38,514 nucleotides of DNA from a virus, in the IMG/VR virus record IMGVR_UViG_3300040751_000330, positions 1-38,514 of that record. One strand, given 5' to 3'. The position numbers and the translations under genes are program-made. The notes beneath the pieces are model-generated. The model did no database searches. It was not told where the DNA came from and saw only the letters and a list, made by a program, of their open reading frames with translations. Positions 9,915 through 17,335 of this stretch are shown in pieces (the first letter of the stretch is position 1; each line of letters opens with the position of its first letter).

Positions 9915-10217
9915 CTAAGGTGTGTTAACTGTAACAGACCCTACGCTACCTGTCCCAGAGACGCCTAATGCGTTCGGAGAATTGGCTAAGGTTATCTTTA
10001 AAAACCCCTCTTTCTCGTATACTGCTCCAACCTCTAGCCCTTGATCACTCCCGCTTTGCAGGTTAGTCAAAGTAATGTCGGTAGCCCGCACATCGCCCGG
10101 GTTTTGTATCTGGCGGATCAGGGTCTCATACGCTTCCTGAATAGCCGCAATCGTATCCTGCTGATATTCGGCAGGCGGGTTAGGAAAGTAGACACGGGTA
10201 AGCTGTCTGGATGACAT
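9915..10217 (-). CDS. Small virion-associated protein with C-terminal VGSVTV motif
   Basis: A 100-residue protein of unknown function. The N-terminal half is probably helical (around AAIQEAYETLIRQIQ) and the C-terminal half is short beta strands. It ends in GTGSVGSVTVNTP. The same VGSVTV string ends the 101-residue protein at 24717-25022, and a close form (TGSVTV) occurs in the repeat-bearing fibre at 20753-22189. The start codon overlaps the nozzle-like gene's stop (TAATG), so the two are probably translated together. It may be a tail accessory protein; this is inferred only from position. Confidence 0.6.
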   Translation of the reverse strand: MSSRQLTRVYFPNPPAEYQQDTIAAIQEAYETLIRQIQNPGDVRATDITLTNLQSGSDQGLEVGAVYEKEGFLKITLANSPNALGVSGTGSVGSVTVNTP

Positions 10218-12136
10218 TATCTTCTCCCGTCTGGCCTAATTTCTACCCGGGGCGTGCCTAAACGCCATTGTGTATCAGTCGTATCGGACTCTACTTTAAC
10301 CGCAAACGATCGCCCACGCAGTCTAATCCACGTCTGCTCGGTGAACTGTTCCACGGGCGTTGTAGCACTTTGCGTCACCCCAGAGGTATCGGTCTGTAGG
10401 TATGCGCCCCCGGGGAAGTTTCGAGCCTGCAACGTGAAATCTACCGTTGGAGCCGTTGAAATGGAGTTTTCAAAGGTCAAGTCCGGGATAAGCTTGCTTA
10501 AGAAGACAAAGTCATCCCCCGAACCAATGCTGATCTGACTGCTTTCTATGTAGCTAGTAATGGCGCTAGGCGGATTGGTGCTGCCGTCGTTCTGACCCGT
10601 TTCGTGGTTATACAGATAACCGTCTGTGGAAGCAGCGATAGGCGCGTTAAACAGACCTCGATCGTGCCACGCGGTGCGCGTCAACGCGCCTATGGCCCAC
10701 GTATCCTCTACGTAATTGTAAATAACGTAGCGATCGTTTTCGTTAGAACCGGCAGAAGGGTAGAACCACCAGACTTCTGAGAAAGTAGAGTTTAAGGCAC
10801 AAACAGTAAGCTCTATCTGACCGACGTTTATATCGTCAAAAATATAGGCTCGTACTGGGCACGGAAGCTTTTGTGTTTGACCGGTGTAGACGTAGAAGTC
10901 CCCGATGCCCATCCAAAACACTTTGTCGTCCACGGCCGTAACCGCTGAAGGACCGGCAATAGTGATGTTTTCCGCCACCTGAGCCAAACCAAACGTAAAC
11001 GGCGGACCTAAAAACTGCATAGAGTGCAGGGATACGTCTGTAAACACCAAGATTTGGTTCCGCGTTTCTACCGCGACTATAATTTCGGATCCAGACCCTA
11101 CCCGCAAATCTCCAGCCGTATTAGTTACCTCCGCATCCCACTCCGTCAAGGATTCTTGCGACGAGAAGCGTATTAACAAGGGGTCTTGAACCCCCACGTT
11201 GTTCTGAGAGTCACACCCAAAAGCGAGGATGTGGCGATCCGTGTCGCTGACAAGCACTTGTTTGGCAATTGTAGGAGTGCCCGGATCAGCTCCCGGCAAG
11301 TCCGCTAAAGCAACCGCCCTATCTACGTCGTAATCGCTGGCGCTTGTGTCCCAATAGTAAATACCGCCGTCACGAGCGTTAAACAAAAGGTCTTCACCAA
11401 AATTGTCTATGCCCCACAAACGTACGTTGTTTACGGTGCTCAGTGTAGACGAAGAACCCCACGTGCCGCGGCCCCAGACGCCTGAACCCCAACCGGTGCC
11501 GGTAACTACCACACCCAAGCCACTGTTTATCTGGTAAGTGCCGACTACGCTTGCACCGCCGTTACCCGTGTCTGATCCGTCGGCCGTGACCAGAGTAGGG
11601 TTAAGCACGCCGTTATCTGTAATGCTCGCGATGCTCGATACGGTGCGCGCTTGAACAGTGTAGTTGTTTTCGTCTACGACGGTGATTTGATATTCTTGAT
11701 TCAGGACATCGGCGGTGATTTGACCGCCAAGAGTGGCTGCACCGCTAAACGTCACAAAGTCCCCTGTAGCCGCCCCATGACCGGTGTCCGCAACGTCAAT
11801 GGTGGATGATCCGTTGGTCGCGCCAAACGTCACGTCGCCCGCGGCAGTGGTAGCCCGGATAGGGGTAATGTCGTAGTAGAAGCCGCCTTCGTTAATATAG
11901 AACTTAAAACGAGTGCCCACGGCCATAAGCAACGAGCCTTGCAGGGTTACGTAGGAGTGTAGGGCGCGACAGGGTGCAAGAAAACTGTAGTCAGACTGTC
12001 TGGTCCAACCGCCTATCTTCTCGGGGAATCCAAATCGGAACCGGATCTTGTCGGAGTCAGACCAACCGCCTTCGTTAGAATAGCTGGTGTTTTCTTTGTT
12101 AACACCGGGTCTGAATTGTAATTTCGCTAAGGGCAT
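10217..12136 (-). CDS. Tail nozzle / P22 gp10-like tail stabilisation protein, putative
   Basis: A 639-residue beta-rich protein. The opening (LQFRPGVNKENTSYSNEGGW), the block around ALHSYVTLQGSLLMAVGT and the later EVWWFYPSAGSNENDRYVIY are typical of podovirus proteins related to the P22 gp10 'phage stabilisation' or nozzle family, which form a beta-propeller ring closing the short tail. Residues 112-164 look like an inserted small beta domain (GHGAATGDFVTF) that is also found in the 178-residue protein at 26942-27478. At 639 residues it is longer than P22 gp10 (472), partly because of this insert. A GAGG site precedes the ATG. Assignment rests on remembered family features. Confidence 0.65.
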   Translation of the reverse strand: MPLAKLQFRPGVNKENTSYSNEGGWSDSDKIRFRFGFPEKIGGWTRQSDYSFLAPCRALHSYVTLQGSLLMAVGTRFKFYINEGGFYYDITPIRATTAAGDVTFGATNGSSTIDVADTGHGAATGDFVTFSGAATLGGQITADVLNQEYQITVVDENNYTVQARTVSSIASITDNGVLNPTLVTADGSDTGNGGASVVGTYQINSGLGVVVTGTGWGSGVWGRGTWGSSSTLSTVNNVRLWGIDNFGEDLLFNARDGGIYYWDTSASDYDVDRAVALADLPGADPGTPTIAKQVLVSDTDRHILAFGCDSQNNVGVQDPLLIRFSSQESLTEWDAEVTNTAGDLRVGSGSEIIVAVETRNQILVFTDVSLHSMQFLGPPFTFGLAQVAENITIAGPSAVTAVDDKVFWMGIGDFYVYTGQTQKLPCPVRAYIFDDINVGQIELTVCALNSTFSEVWWFYPSAGSNENDRYVIYNYVEDTWAIGALTRTAWHDRGLFNAPIAASTDGYLYNHETGQNDGSTNPPSAITSYIESSQISIGSGDDFVFLSKLIPDLTFENSISTAPTVDFTLQARNFPGGAYLQTDTSGVTQSATTPVEQFTEQTWIRLRGRSFAVKVESDTTDTQWRLGTPRVEIRPDGRR

Positions 12137-12145
12137 TCGCTAACC

Positions 12146-12574
12146 TCATAATAGGTATTCACCTGTCTCGATCATGGATGCGAGTTCATGTGCGCGGCCT
12201 TTAACGTCCCGACTCCACTTTGAGTCAAGGAACTCCTTTGCTGCGAGGGTATAATCAGCCACTTCCATAGCGGCTAACGCTTTCTTAAAGCCACGCAGAC
12301 GTGTGGCACCAAGATTAAAACTAATGTCAATCATAGCATCTTTTCGCACATCATCAAGGTCATTAAACCAAGCATATTCAGAGCTTAGCTCCTTGATGAC
12401 GCGGGCTATATCGTTCTCTAACAGGTAATCGACTTCGTCGTCGGACAGGCCCAAGCCGCCGTCAGGGTCCACATTACGCCCTGCGCCCAAAGTCCAAAAA
12501 CCGGCACTACACCGGTAAATATGGTGCTCCACACCTTCGTGGCGCTTGAGCATCTCAAGGAGTCTTTCGGTCAT
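12146..12574 (-). CDS. Endolysin, GH24 (T4-type) lysozyme
   Basis: A 142-residue protein colinear with T4 lysozyme. The catalytic pattern is Glu13, Cys22, Thr28, exactly the E-8aa-D/C-5aa-T spacing described for phage GH24 enzymes; Cys22 stands where T4 has Asp20. The KRHEG, FWTLGAGRN and DISFNLGATRL blocks are all present. It should cleave the MurNAc-GlcNAc bond of peptidoglycan at lysis. No signal peptide or signal-anchor segment is visible, so release needs a holin or another membrane lesion. It lies downstream of a lipoprotein and a lipase, in what looks like a lysis block, and is followed 9 bases later by the nozzle gene. Confidence 0.92.
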   Translation of the reverse strand: MTERLLEMLKRHEGVEHHIYRCSAGFWTLGAGRNVDPDGGLGLSDDEVDYLLENDIARVIKELSSEYAWFNDLDDVRKDAMIDISFNLGATRLRGFKKALAAMEVADYTLAAKEFLDSKWSRDVKGRAHELASMIETGEYLL

Positions 12575-12616
12575 AACTGCTTCAAAACCAAGAGCATTTT
12601 GGCTAACGTGTACAAG

Positions 12617-12856
12617 TTATTCAGCGCTTTTGGTTACGCCGTCTTCGGCGTTTTCCTCTTCTACAATCTCATCAATGCTATCGCATACATCGGGGACAAT
12701 GACACCCGTAGTAAGGCTCAACGCACTGCGGCCTACCGCTCGTACACCTTTGTACATGCCGGAGCAGTAAACTTCTTTGTTTTCAATGACCTGCTCAACC
12801 GTAGTGCAGGACGCCATTAGTAAAGCAATGCTAAATATCAACGCCAGTCTTACCAT
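12617..12856 (-). CDS. Small lipoprotein, possible outer-membrane spanin subunit
   Basis: A 79-residue protein with a classic lipoprotein signal: a positively charged start, a hydrophobic run, then the lipobox LMASC, with Cys17 as lipidation site. Two more cysteines (CSGMYKG and PDVCDS) could form a disulfide in the roughly 60-residue mature part, whose C terminus is strongly acidic. A small phage lipoprotein immediately upstream of an endolysin is the usual position for an Rz1-like o-spanin or u-spanin. However, it has no proline-rich stretch or C-terminal membrane span, so the spanin role is only possible. It overlaps the lipase gene by 26 bases in another frame. Confidence 0.75.
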   Translation of the reverse strand: MVRLALIFSIALLMASCTTVEQVIENKEVYCSGMYKGVRAVGRSALSLTTGVIVPDVCDSIDEIVEEENAEDGVTKSAE

Positions 12857-13532
12857 TTTTCTGGTCCTCTAGGAATTTATCGAGTCGTTCTTTGTAGCCA
12901 TCCATAAAGTGGTCGGAGATACGGTCTTTGATGCCCCTGTCCTTCCTGCGAAGGTACTTGCTGGGGTTGATGTAGTCCACACCGCCGTTTGAGAAATATA
13001 GCATGTCTTGAGACTTGCTTGGGCCGTAGCACAGGCGCGGTACCCGGGGGACAGAGTCGCTACCGTTTACCACCGAAATTTGATTGTCCAACGTCATTGG
13101 CTTCTTGAAGCCTTTAAAGAAAGTGTTTGGCTTGCCGAACGTAATCAAGTGCAAGTTGTCGTGCTTACCGTTTAGCTTAGCCGCCGACAGTTCTGCTAAT
13201 GCGCCTCCCAGACTGTGTCCACAAATCAACGTGCGCTTGTTGTAATCGATATACGGCTCAACGTCATCCCACACTGACGCGTGGGCCGCGACAAACCCGG
13301 CGTGACACAATCGCCCGGCATACGGCACGGGAACAGGAAACAGGTTAAACGCCCAGTCGCCCACCTGCTGCGTGCCACGGAACACGATAATGTCTATGGT
13401 CTTGCGCTGAATTACAAACGCAGTGGTAGACGTCAGCTTTGATTCTAGCTTAGTGGCGTCTCGGTTGGTCTCATTGTACGCTTTCATGGACCAAGAACAC
13501 GCCATGCTTAGAAGGACTGGGTCGAGCTTCAT
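12831..13532 (-). CDS. Class 3 lipase (alpha/beta hydrolase)
   Basis: A 233-residue protein with all hallmarks of the Lipase_3 family: VFRGTQ with oxyanion-hole context near residue 52, nucleophile elbow GHSLGG with Ser107, acid Asp159 in NGSDSVPRVP, and His208 in SDHFMDGY. It should hydrolyse acyl esters of glycerides or phospholipids. No secretion signal is seen; the N-terminal SMACSW is only weakly hydrophobic. It lies between a membrane-anchored coiled-coil protein and a lipoprotein, upstream of the endolysin. A role in breaking membranes at lysis is therefore likely, though a virion-borne entry enzyme cannot be excluded. An AGGTGG site precedes the ATG. Confidence 0.88.
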   Translation of the reverse strand: MKLDPVLLSMACSWSMKAYNETNRDATKLESKLTSTTAFVIQRKTIDIIVFRGTQQVGDWAFNLFPVPVPYAGRLCHAGFVAAHASVWDDVEPYIDYNKRTLICGHSLGGALAELSAAKLNGKHDNLHLITFGKPNTFFKGFKKPMTLDNQISVVNGSDSVPRVPRLCYGPSKSQDMLYFSNGGVDYINPSKYLRRKDRGIKDRISDHFMDGYKERLDKFLEDQKNGKTGVDI

Positions 13533-13539
13533 ACGCCAC

Positions 13540-13809
13540 CTAATTATCTTTATGGTACTTCAAATCTGTTTGCAGTATCAGCACTTCTTTTTGAAGGGCT
13601 ATTACTTCTTCTTCTAGCTTTCGTATGTCAGGAAATATGTAGTTATTTTGGTTACCCCTAAGACTGCGCGTCTCTTGGGCATTCATGTCTATACGCTCGC
13701 TAATACTGGCATAACCCCAAGTAGCAAATGCCACAATAGATATAATCTGTAAGAGCCAAACTACGCTTATCGTCAGCTCTGATCTGTCGTTTAGTTTTGG
13801 GGTTGCCAT
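13540..13809 (-). CDS. Single-span membrane protein with coiled coil (holin or i-spanin candidate)
   Basis: An 89-residue protein. A charged N terminus is followed by one membrane span at about residues 13-35 (TISVVWLLQIISIVAFATWG), a polar linker, and a clear coiled coil at about 62-85 (IRKLEEEVIALQKEVLILQT). An N-terminal anchor with a coiled-coil tail is the plan of Rz-type i-spanins, and small one-span proteins also serve as holins. Its position at the head of the lipase, lipoprotein and endolysin block supports a lysis role. Which of the two roles it plays cannot be decided from sequence. It ends 7 bases before the lipase start. Confidence 0.7.
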   Translation of the reverse strand: MATPKLNDRSELTISVVWLLQIISIVAFATWGYASISERIDMNAQETRSLRGNQNNYIFPDIRKLEEEVIALQKEVLILQTDLKYHKDN

Positions 13810-13824
13810 AGTTCATAGTGCTAC

Positions 13825-14577
13825 TTAATTGTAAACCGCGTATGCTTTTTCCCAAAGCTCGAAGTCTTTGGCGTATATATCCAAGGCCCTTTGTTTTCTG
13901 TCGCTGGAGAGGTTGTCTAAGTAATAAGTAGGATTATTACTGCTTTCTCTAGCTTTCACTTTTTCGGGTACGTTGCCACCCTTACTTCTTATAAACTCGC
14001 TAACGTGCGCGTGGATATTTTCTATATTAAACAGTTGAGCGTGGTCCGGGTAATAAGACGATTGCGGCTTAACACTTTTTTGGACGTTTTCCATATCCCA
14101 GACTTCGTCAAACAAGAAATCAAAAGAGTTATTTGGCTCCGCTATACACTTCTCATCGTGCAAATCTTTCTGCGTGTAATGGCCGTATTTTGCTAAGTTC
14201 TCTGCGGCTACTATTTTTCTTCTTGTGTTTGCATAATAAAAAAGCGAAGCCAGCCATTCAAGAGGGTTTCTAACAGCACCAATGCAAGGCATATCTTTAG
14301 CAACCAATCCTTTTTCGACAAGCTCTGCAAACGTGACCTGAGCGGACGCCAGAGCCGGTTGTCCCCACAAACTTTCAGGTAGGTCCGCGTACTTTAAGTT
14401 ATTGTGGGCGTCACTGTACTGTTTAAACTCTTCCCAATTAGCAAACCCGCCCTCAAGCGCGTAAACATCTTCTTCCCCCGTAGCAAGCCCCGACTCAAGT
14501 ATGTACAGCTCAAGAGATGTGCCCCCGGTTTTTTGAGCGCGGGTTACGGCGAAATTATGAGACTTGCATATAATCAT
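13825..14577 (-). CDS. Sulfotransferase (PAPS-dependent), putative
   Basis: A 250-residue protein with both PAPS-binding signatures of cytosolic and Golgi-type sulfotransferases. The 5'-phosphosulfate loop is RAQKTGGTSLE (residues 13-23, Lys16 to Ser21), and the 3'-phosphate site is AVRNPLEWLASLFYY with Arg103 and Ser111 at the usual eight-residue spacing. The C-terminal IYAKDFELWEKA matches the end of Sulfotransfer_2-type proteins. The family moves sulfate from PAPS onto hydroxyl or amino groups of sugars, proteins or small molecules. The acceptor is unknown. It lies downstream of the fibre and oxygenase block and overlaps the preceding small gene by ATGA, so it belongs to the same transcript. 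Confidence 0.85.
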   Translation of the reverse strand: MIICKSHNFAVTRAQKTGGTSLELYILESGLATGEEDVYALEGGFANWEEFKQYSDAHNNLKYADLPESLWGQPALASAQVTFAELVEKGLVAKDMPCIGAVRNPLEWLASLFYYANTRRKIVAAENLAKYGHYTQKDLHDEKCIAEPNNSFDFLFDEVWDMENVQKSVKPQSSYYPDHAQLFNIENIHAHVSEFIRSKGGNVPEKVKARESSNNPTYYLDNLSSDRKQRALDIYAKDFELWEKAYAVYN

Positions 14578-14798
14578 TTTGTAATTACCACTGTATCCGT
14601 ATCGCCAAAAAATAACATATTGCCTTCACACACCATGTTCCAGTCTGGGCCTTCTTGTTCACTTCTAGACGGTACCTCTATAATTACATGCCTAGCCAAC
14701 CACTCTGTATTGCCTTGTAACACCCGCCATACGTGCTCTTCTGTACCCCTGCCCGGTTGGCCTCGGGACTTGTTAAACCTTATACGGTATTTAAGCAC
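14574..14798 (-). CDS. Small hypothetical protein
   Basis: A 74-residue protein of unknown function, with a basic N-terminal half (KYRIRFNKSRGQPGRG) and a more acidic, beta-like C-terminal half. I chose the GTG start because GAGG lies four bases upstream and the codon sits in an eight-base overlap with the preceding gene's stop. The frame stays open upstream to a TTG at 14831, which has no ribosome site. It ends in an ATGA overlap with the sulfotransferase, so the two are probably translated together. No domain was recognised. Confidence 0.55.
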   Translation of the reverse strand: MLKYRIRFNKSRGQPGRGTEEHVWRVLQGNTEWLARHVIIEVPSRSEQEGPDWNMVCEGNMLFFGDTDTVVITK

Positions 14799-15162
14799 GG
14801 GGCCTCGAAGGAAACTTAGGGTCGCAGTCAAAGTCAGGGCATAAACAAGCGGCGTCTAGTGCTAGAAGATATTCGCTCCAAGCTGTTTTTTCGCCAATAG
14901 TTATTGCGGGGTTACTAAGAGCCGTAGTAGCTATAGTTTTTTCCGCCTCTACACGAGCCTTAATTTCAGCAGCTCTTATCGCTTCTTGCTCTGCTGCCGT
15001 AAGCTGAACCCAACCCTGATCTGCGTAAGCTGGACCTAACCACGACAAGTCCCCTATTTTTTCTAGGAATCCATGCAAACCAAATATAGGACCCCAGTTA
15101 TTTGGAAGAGGCCCTGCTTCGCTTAGTGCTTCGTTTGTTGACAGCTTTCTTAGTTGCCACAT
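14791..15162 (-). CDS. Possible tail-fibre assembly chaperone
   Basis: A 123-residue protein. The N-terminal part has short Trp/Gly-rich segments, the middle is helical (AAEQEAIRAAEIKARVEAEK), and the C terminus reads AWSEYLLALDAACLCPDF and then DPKFPSRPRA. That last layout (helix, W-x-x-Y-x-x-A-L, then a proline-ended tail) resembles the phage tail assembly chaperone domain (PF16778). Such proteins are normally encoded just downstream of the fibre they fold, which fits here. The match is weak and not tested. The ATG has AAGGAG upstream, inside the previous gene, which it overlaps by 65 bases. Confidence 0.6.
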   Translation of the reverse strand: MWQLRKLSTNEALSEAGPLPNNWGPIFGLHGFLEKIGDLSWLGPAYADQGWVQLTAAEQEAIRAAEIKARVEAEKTIATTALSNPAITIGEKTAWSEYLLALDAACLCPDFDCDPKFPSRPRA

Positions 15163-15607
15163 TTTCTTTCTCCTTAACTGCTACTTTTTCCCTGCCCGGT
15201 TGTTCATCGGGTGGGGGAAGGTTGGCACCGACTTGTTGGCTCAAAATCATGTCGTTCACAAAAGGCGGAAAACCCACTCCCGGCAAATGTTGTTCTCCGC
15301 GGGCATGGGCTAACTCTTCCGGCGTAACCTTCCAATCTCTCCAACTAGCAAAATCTTTTCGGGGTATAAGCTGTAAGTGGCACCCCACATTGGCAGAAAG
15401 TTGGTGTATTAACTCTATGATTTCTACGGGCTGATACGTGTTCCATAAAAACTTACCAGAAGCACTGCGCATAGTTATTTCCGTAGTGCCCCCTCCCGCC
15501 GTCCCTACAGTTATTGACTGAGCGCGTGAATCGTTGGACTCCATAGCCTCTAACTGACGAAGTTTTTGTTTCAGCTCAATTTCTTTTTGGATTTCTTTTG
15601 CATTCAT
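15098..15607 (-). CDS. Hypothetical protein with basic C-terminal tail
   Basis: A 169-residue protein of unknown function. A helical start (KEIQKEIELKQKLRQLEAME) leads to a central domain with Trp and His residues (residues 45-110). A proline-rich linker (NLPPPDEQPG) follows, then a Lys/Arg-rich tail (KKAVNKRSTKRSRASSK) that would bind acidic partners. The tail is encoded where the next gene overlaps it by 65 bases. It begins one base after the collagen-like fibre's stop (TAGTATG), so the two are likely co-translated. It may be a fibre accessory or chaperone. Confidence 0.6.
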   Translation of the reverse strand: MNAKEIQKEIELKQKLRQLEAMESNDSRAQSITVGTAGGGTTEITMRSASGKFLWNTYQPVEIIELIHQLSANVGCHLQLIPRKDFASWRDWKVTPEELAHARGEQHLPGVGFPPFVNDMILSQQVGANLPPPDEQPGREKVAVKEKENVATKKAVNKRSTKRSRASSK

Positions 15608-15608
15608 A

Positions 15609-16748
15609 CTATTGAGTGTTCCAAGAAATATTTATCTGTCCATTAGTTGGTACTGTAACAGGGTAGCAGCCGGTTGTTACTGGCACACAATTTGATGTTG
15701 ACGGGTTGCCTGCCGATCCTGAGTTACCGGCACTTCCAGAGTTTCCGGGGTTACCAGCGCTACCATTTGAAATAGCCGGATTTCCGGCATTTCCGGCGTT
15801 ACCCGCAGTACCGCGCCCTCCACCACCACCTCCCCCCGCTGTGTAAAAACCTCCCCCTCCGCCACCTCCGGCTCTAAAAGCGCTGCCGTTGCCCCCGGGA
15901 TTCATGTTTTGGTTAATAATGACGTTAACTGGAGAAACAGCGCCCTTATATCCTGTTCCTCCCGGGCCACCTCCGGGAGTTCCGCCCGCTCCGCCCGTAC
16001 TGCCGCCACTGTAGTCGCCCCCTTGACTGCCCGAGTTAGTAACGCCTGCTCCACCTCCACCACCACCGGCGCCTACGTCGGTTGTAATTGGACCGGTGAT
16101 GAAATCACCCGGACCTCCTCTACCTCCGCCACAGGGTCCTCCATTTCCACCTACTCTGGGTCCCGTACTTCCCCCGGCAGACCCCGACACCCCCGGGCTT
16201 CCTGCGTTACCCCCTGTTCCACCCGTTCCGGGAGTTCCACCTGTTCCACCTGTTCCGCCCGTACCCGCATTACCTCCCGTACCAGCAGTTCCGCCACAAA
16301 AATTAGTACAGAATACACTTGAAACGGCTCCTGCACTTCCGGGATTACCTGCACTACCGGGGTTGCCCGGATTTCCGGGGCTAATAGGATTAGGGTTACC
16401 GGGACTGCCCGGAGTTCCGGGGCCAGAACCACTTCCACCGGGCCGCCCGGGCGAGCTACTACCCGCAGGGGCTGGAGCGTTTCCTCCTCCCCCCTGACCA
16501 CCACTTCCGCCAGTGCCGGGACCGCCCGGTGTTCCCGCATTACCTGCCGCACCATTTGCTCCTGCATTTCCGGCATTCCCCGGATTTCCGGCGTTCCCCG
16601 GGGTGCCGTCAGCACCGACTCCCGTAACTGAAACTATCTCTAATCCTTCCGGTACAGTAAAAGTTCCGGGCGCGTTAAATGTTTCGCATCCCGCGACCAC
16701 TGTCGGTTTACCACCAAACAAACCTACTTTACTAGTTCCTATAGGCAT
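15609..16748 (-). CDS. Collagen-like, glycine-rich tail fibre or adhesin
   Basis: A 379-residue protein. After a short globular start (FNAPGTFTVPEGLEIVSVTG) it is built of Gly-X-Y triplets, unbroken at about residues 45-89 and 153-193, with shorter runs at 111-140 and 313-350. Proline within triplets is almost always in the Y position (GNP, GTP, GSP, GRP). Between them are glycine blocks (six to eight G in a row near 228, 294 and 305), like the polyglycine lattices of gp38-type adhesins. Cysteines pair up at 147/151 and 354/361. The end (YPVTVPTNGQINISWNTQ) is a small beta cap. It is probably a trimeric receptor-binding fibre and lies next to four oxygenases that could hydroxylate it. Confidence 0.8.
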   Translation of the reverse strand: MPIGTSKVGLFGGKPTVVAGCETFNAPGTFTVPEGLEIVSVTGVGADGTPGNAGNPGNAGNAGANGAAGNAGTPGGPGTGGSGGQGGGGNAPAPAGSSSPGRPGGSGSGPGTPGSPGNPNPISPGNPGNPGSAGNPGSAGAVSSVFCTNFCGGTAGTGGNAGTGGTGGTGGTPGTGGTGGNAGSPGVSGSAGGSTGPRVGGNGGPCGGGRGGPGDFITGPITTDVGAGGGGGGAGVTNSGSQGGDYSGGSTGGAGGTPGGGPGGTGYKGAVSPVNVIINQNMNPGGNGSAFRAGGGGGGGFYTAGGGGGGGRGTAGNAGNAGNPAISNGSAGNPGNSGSAGNSGSAGNPSTSNCVPVTTGCYPVTVPTNGQINISWNTQ

Positions 16749-16750
16749 AA

Positions 16751-17335
16751 TTAACTCCTACGTGCGGGAGAATCTAAACCTAGAGCCTCACGCTTATCAA
16801 ATTTGTATTCAGTATAAGAGCCGTTTTTAGCTACGTAATGCAACATAAATTGGACGTTTATCTGGCCTTTAGGGAGTTCTCTTCGCCAATGAGTAACTTC
16901 GCAACCTTTGTATATAACCGCATCGCCCGGGTTAAGCATACATTTTACCGGATCGTTGTCTTTATACTGCATCCATATAGGCCAAATACCTTCTGTACAG
17001 GCAACGTTTATAGTTGCGCTAATCTCGCAAGAAGGACGATCCGTATGCGGTGTAAGCTCTTCCCCCCCTTGGTAAACCCGGCTAAACGAATACGTTGGTT
17101 CTAATAAAAGACCGGTATGTTGTTCTATTGCAGGCTGGCATTCTTTAAGCATTACTTCTATAAGGGGGTCTGCATAATACCCTAGCTTACTTGCGTCGTT
17201 TTCTGGAATCTCCGTTTTGGCCAACCATTCTCCGCGATGTATCTTATTTTCAAAATACTGAGATATGGTTTTTATTGTTTTGGCGTCAACCAAACCTTCT
17301 ATTTTTTTGTACCCCATACTTTGAAAACTACTCAT
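16751..17335 (-). CDS. 2OG-Fe(II) dioxygenase (HTD type)
   Basis: A 194-residue protein with the jelly-roll facial triad of the Fe(II)/2-oxoglutarate oxygenases: His97 and Asp99 in TPHTDRPSCE, and distal His149 in CEVTHWRR, after the usual PGDAVIYKG strand. The basic residue that normally holds 2-oxoglutarate, about ten residues after the distal His, is not obvious (GQINVQFMLHYV), so cofactor binding may differ. Members hydroxylate proteins, nucleic acids or small molecules. It starts 7 bases inside the upstream oxygenase gene and ends 2 bases before the collagen-like fibre gene, which suggests the fibre as a possible substrate. Confidence 0.85.
   Translation of the reverse strand: MSSFQSMGYKKIEGLVDAKTIKTISQYFENKIHRGEWLAKTEIPENDASKLGYYADPLIEVMLKECQPAIEQHTGLLLEPTYSFSRVYQGGEELTPHTDRPSCEISATINVACTEGIWPIWMQYKDNDPVKCMLNPGDAVIYKGCEVTHWRRELPKGQINVQFMLHYVAKNGSYTEYKFDKREALGLDSPARRS

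Noticed and set aside
14574-15162. Possible programmed frameshift joining the 123- and 74-residue proteins, as in tail chaperones
   Set aside because: No slippery run is seen at the overlap, and the second gene has its own GAGG site and GTG start.
16096-16497. Plus-strand open frame for a proline-rich protein
   Set aside because: It is the mirror of the Gly-rich fibre codons (GGN read backwards gives Pro codons), has no ribosome site and no context on that strand.
15609-16748. Repetitive DNA that might be read as a CRISPR or tandem repeat element
   Set aside because: The repetition follows codons for Gly-X-Y triplets; there are no constant repeats with unique spacers.
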